From: Flavobacteriaceae bacterium
GTDB lineage: Bacteria > Bacteroidota > Bacteroidia > Flavobacteriales > Flavobacteriaceae
Direction: 5' to 3'
Assembly: GCA_013001285.1 (NCBI GenBank)
Contig: JABDMU010000014.1
Location: 1-53,183 of the forward strand
Length of the DNA stretch: 53,183 bases
Both the position numbers and the translations under genes were made by a program. How positions within the stretch are numbered: the first letter of the stretch is position 1; each line of letters opens with the position of its first letter. The notes below the pieces were generated by a model. It was given only the letters and a program-made list of their open reading frames with translations. It did no database searches and was not told the origin of the DNA. Shown piece by piece: positions 53,095-53,183 of this stretch.

Positions 53095-53183
53095 TTTTGA
53101 AATCATAGAGAATGGATTAATAAGGTAATGCTTCATAGGTTTGTCCCTGAATAAGGCTAAAAGGATTAGCTGAAGTATTACTA

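Noticed and set aside
1-53183. CRISPR arrays, tRNA/rRNA genes, insertion sequences, prophage or conjugative genes
   Set aside because: None seen: no regularly spaced repeats, no CCA-ended cloverleafs recognised, and no transposase, integrase or phage proteins among the coding regions.

Overview
The window looks like a chromosomal segment of a marine-type Flavobacteriaceae (Bacteroidetes). The DNA is AT-rich, and Shine-Dalgarno sequences are mostly absent. Several promoters carry the Bacteroidetes TAnnTTTG -7 box. The gene content is also typical: fused ccoN-ccoO, DUF4331 proteins, the LETM1-related biofilm family, 2TM-domain proteins next to LytS/LytTR pairs, and a CarboxypepD_reg/outer-membrane barrel receptor. 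I see no tRNA, rRNA, CRISPR array, insertion sequence or prophage. It reads as core genome with a few unusual local designs.

Layout. 1-2.9 kb: end of an AIM24/TIGR00266 gene, a small conserved gene, the divergent oxyR/dps pair and a DUF2141 protein. 3.0-10.0 kb: a tightly overlapping MoxR/DUF58 operon (SpoIIM-like, membrane protein, DUF4129, DUF4350, MoxR, DUF58) with a divergent RDD gene. 10.1-14.6 kb: M3 peptidase, cyclophilin lipoprotein, Nudix hydrolase and PlsC-like acyltransferase. 14.6-18.2 kb: an ECF sigma operon ending in a 57-residue membrane protein, then NDH-2 and a TonB-like protein. 18.2-24.8 kb: a DUF998-like membrane protein, DUF1684 lipoprotein, a LytS kinase/2TM/2TM/DUF2306/LytTR operon, DUF1456 and LETM1-related genes. 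24.9-31.5 kb: two tandem copies of a split DUF4331 gene pair, a TPR lipoprotein, a small exported protein, RskA-type anti-sigma plus ECF sigma, and CuZn superoxide dismutase. 31.7-43.3 kb: hydrolase-OsmC fusion, universal stress protein, the complete cbb3 oxidase operon (ccoS-ccoNO-ccoQ-ccoP-ccoG-ccoH-safE), copper ATPase ccoI and a Crp/Fnr regulator. 43.4-53.1 kb: sortilin-like BNR protein, TonB-dependent receptor, a second LytS/LytTR pair, a YdeI-like protein and an M28 peptidase.

The strongest new signal is a small oxygen-response regulon that can be read directly from the DNA. Four promoters (cco operon, ccoI, universal stress protein, TonB-like gene) carry the same 14-bp operator in the same orientation, reading nTGACAAWWATCAT toward the gene. 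Each lies exactly 22 bp upstream of a TAnnTTTG-like -7 box (two mismatches at the TonB gene), which places the operator near -41.5. A Crp/Fnr gene sits beside two of the sites, so it is the obvious candidate activator.

A second noteworthy system is the split and duplicated DUF4331 locus. One family domain is encoded as two exported polypeptides, a signal-peptide half and a lipoprotein half, and the whole pair occurs twice.
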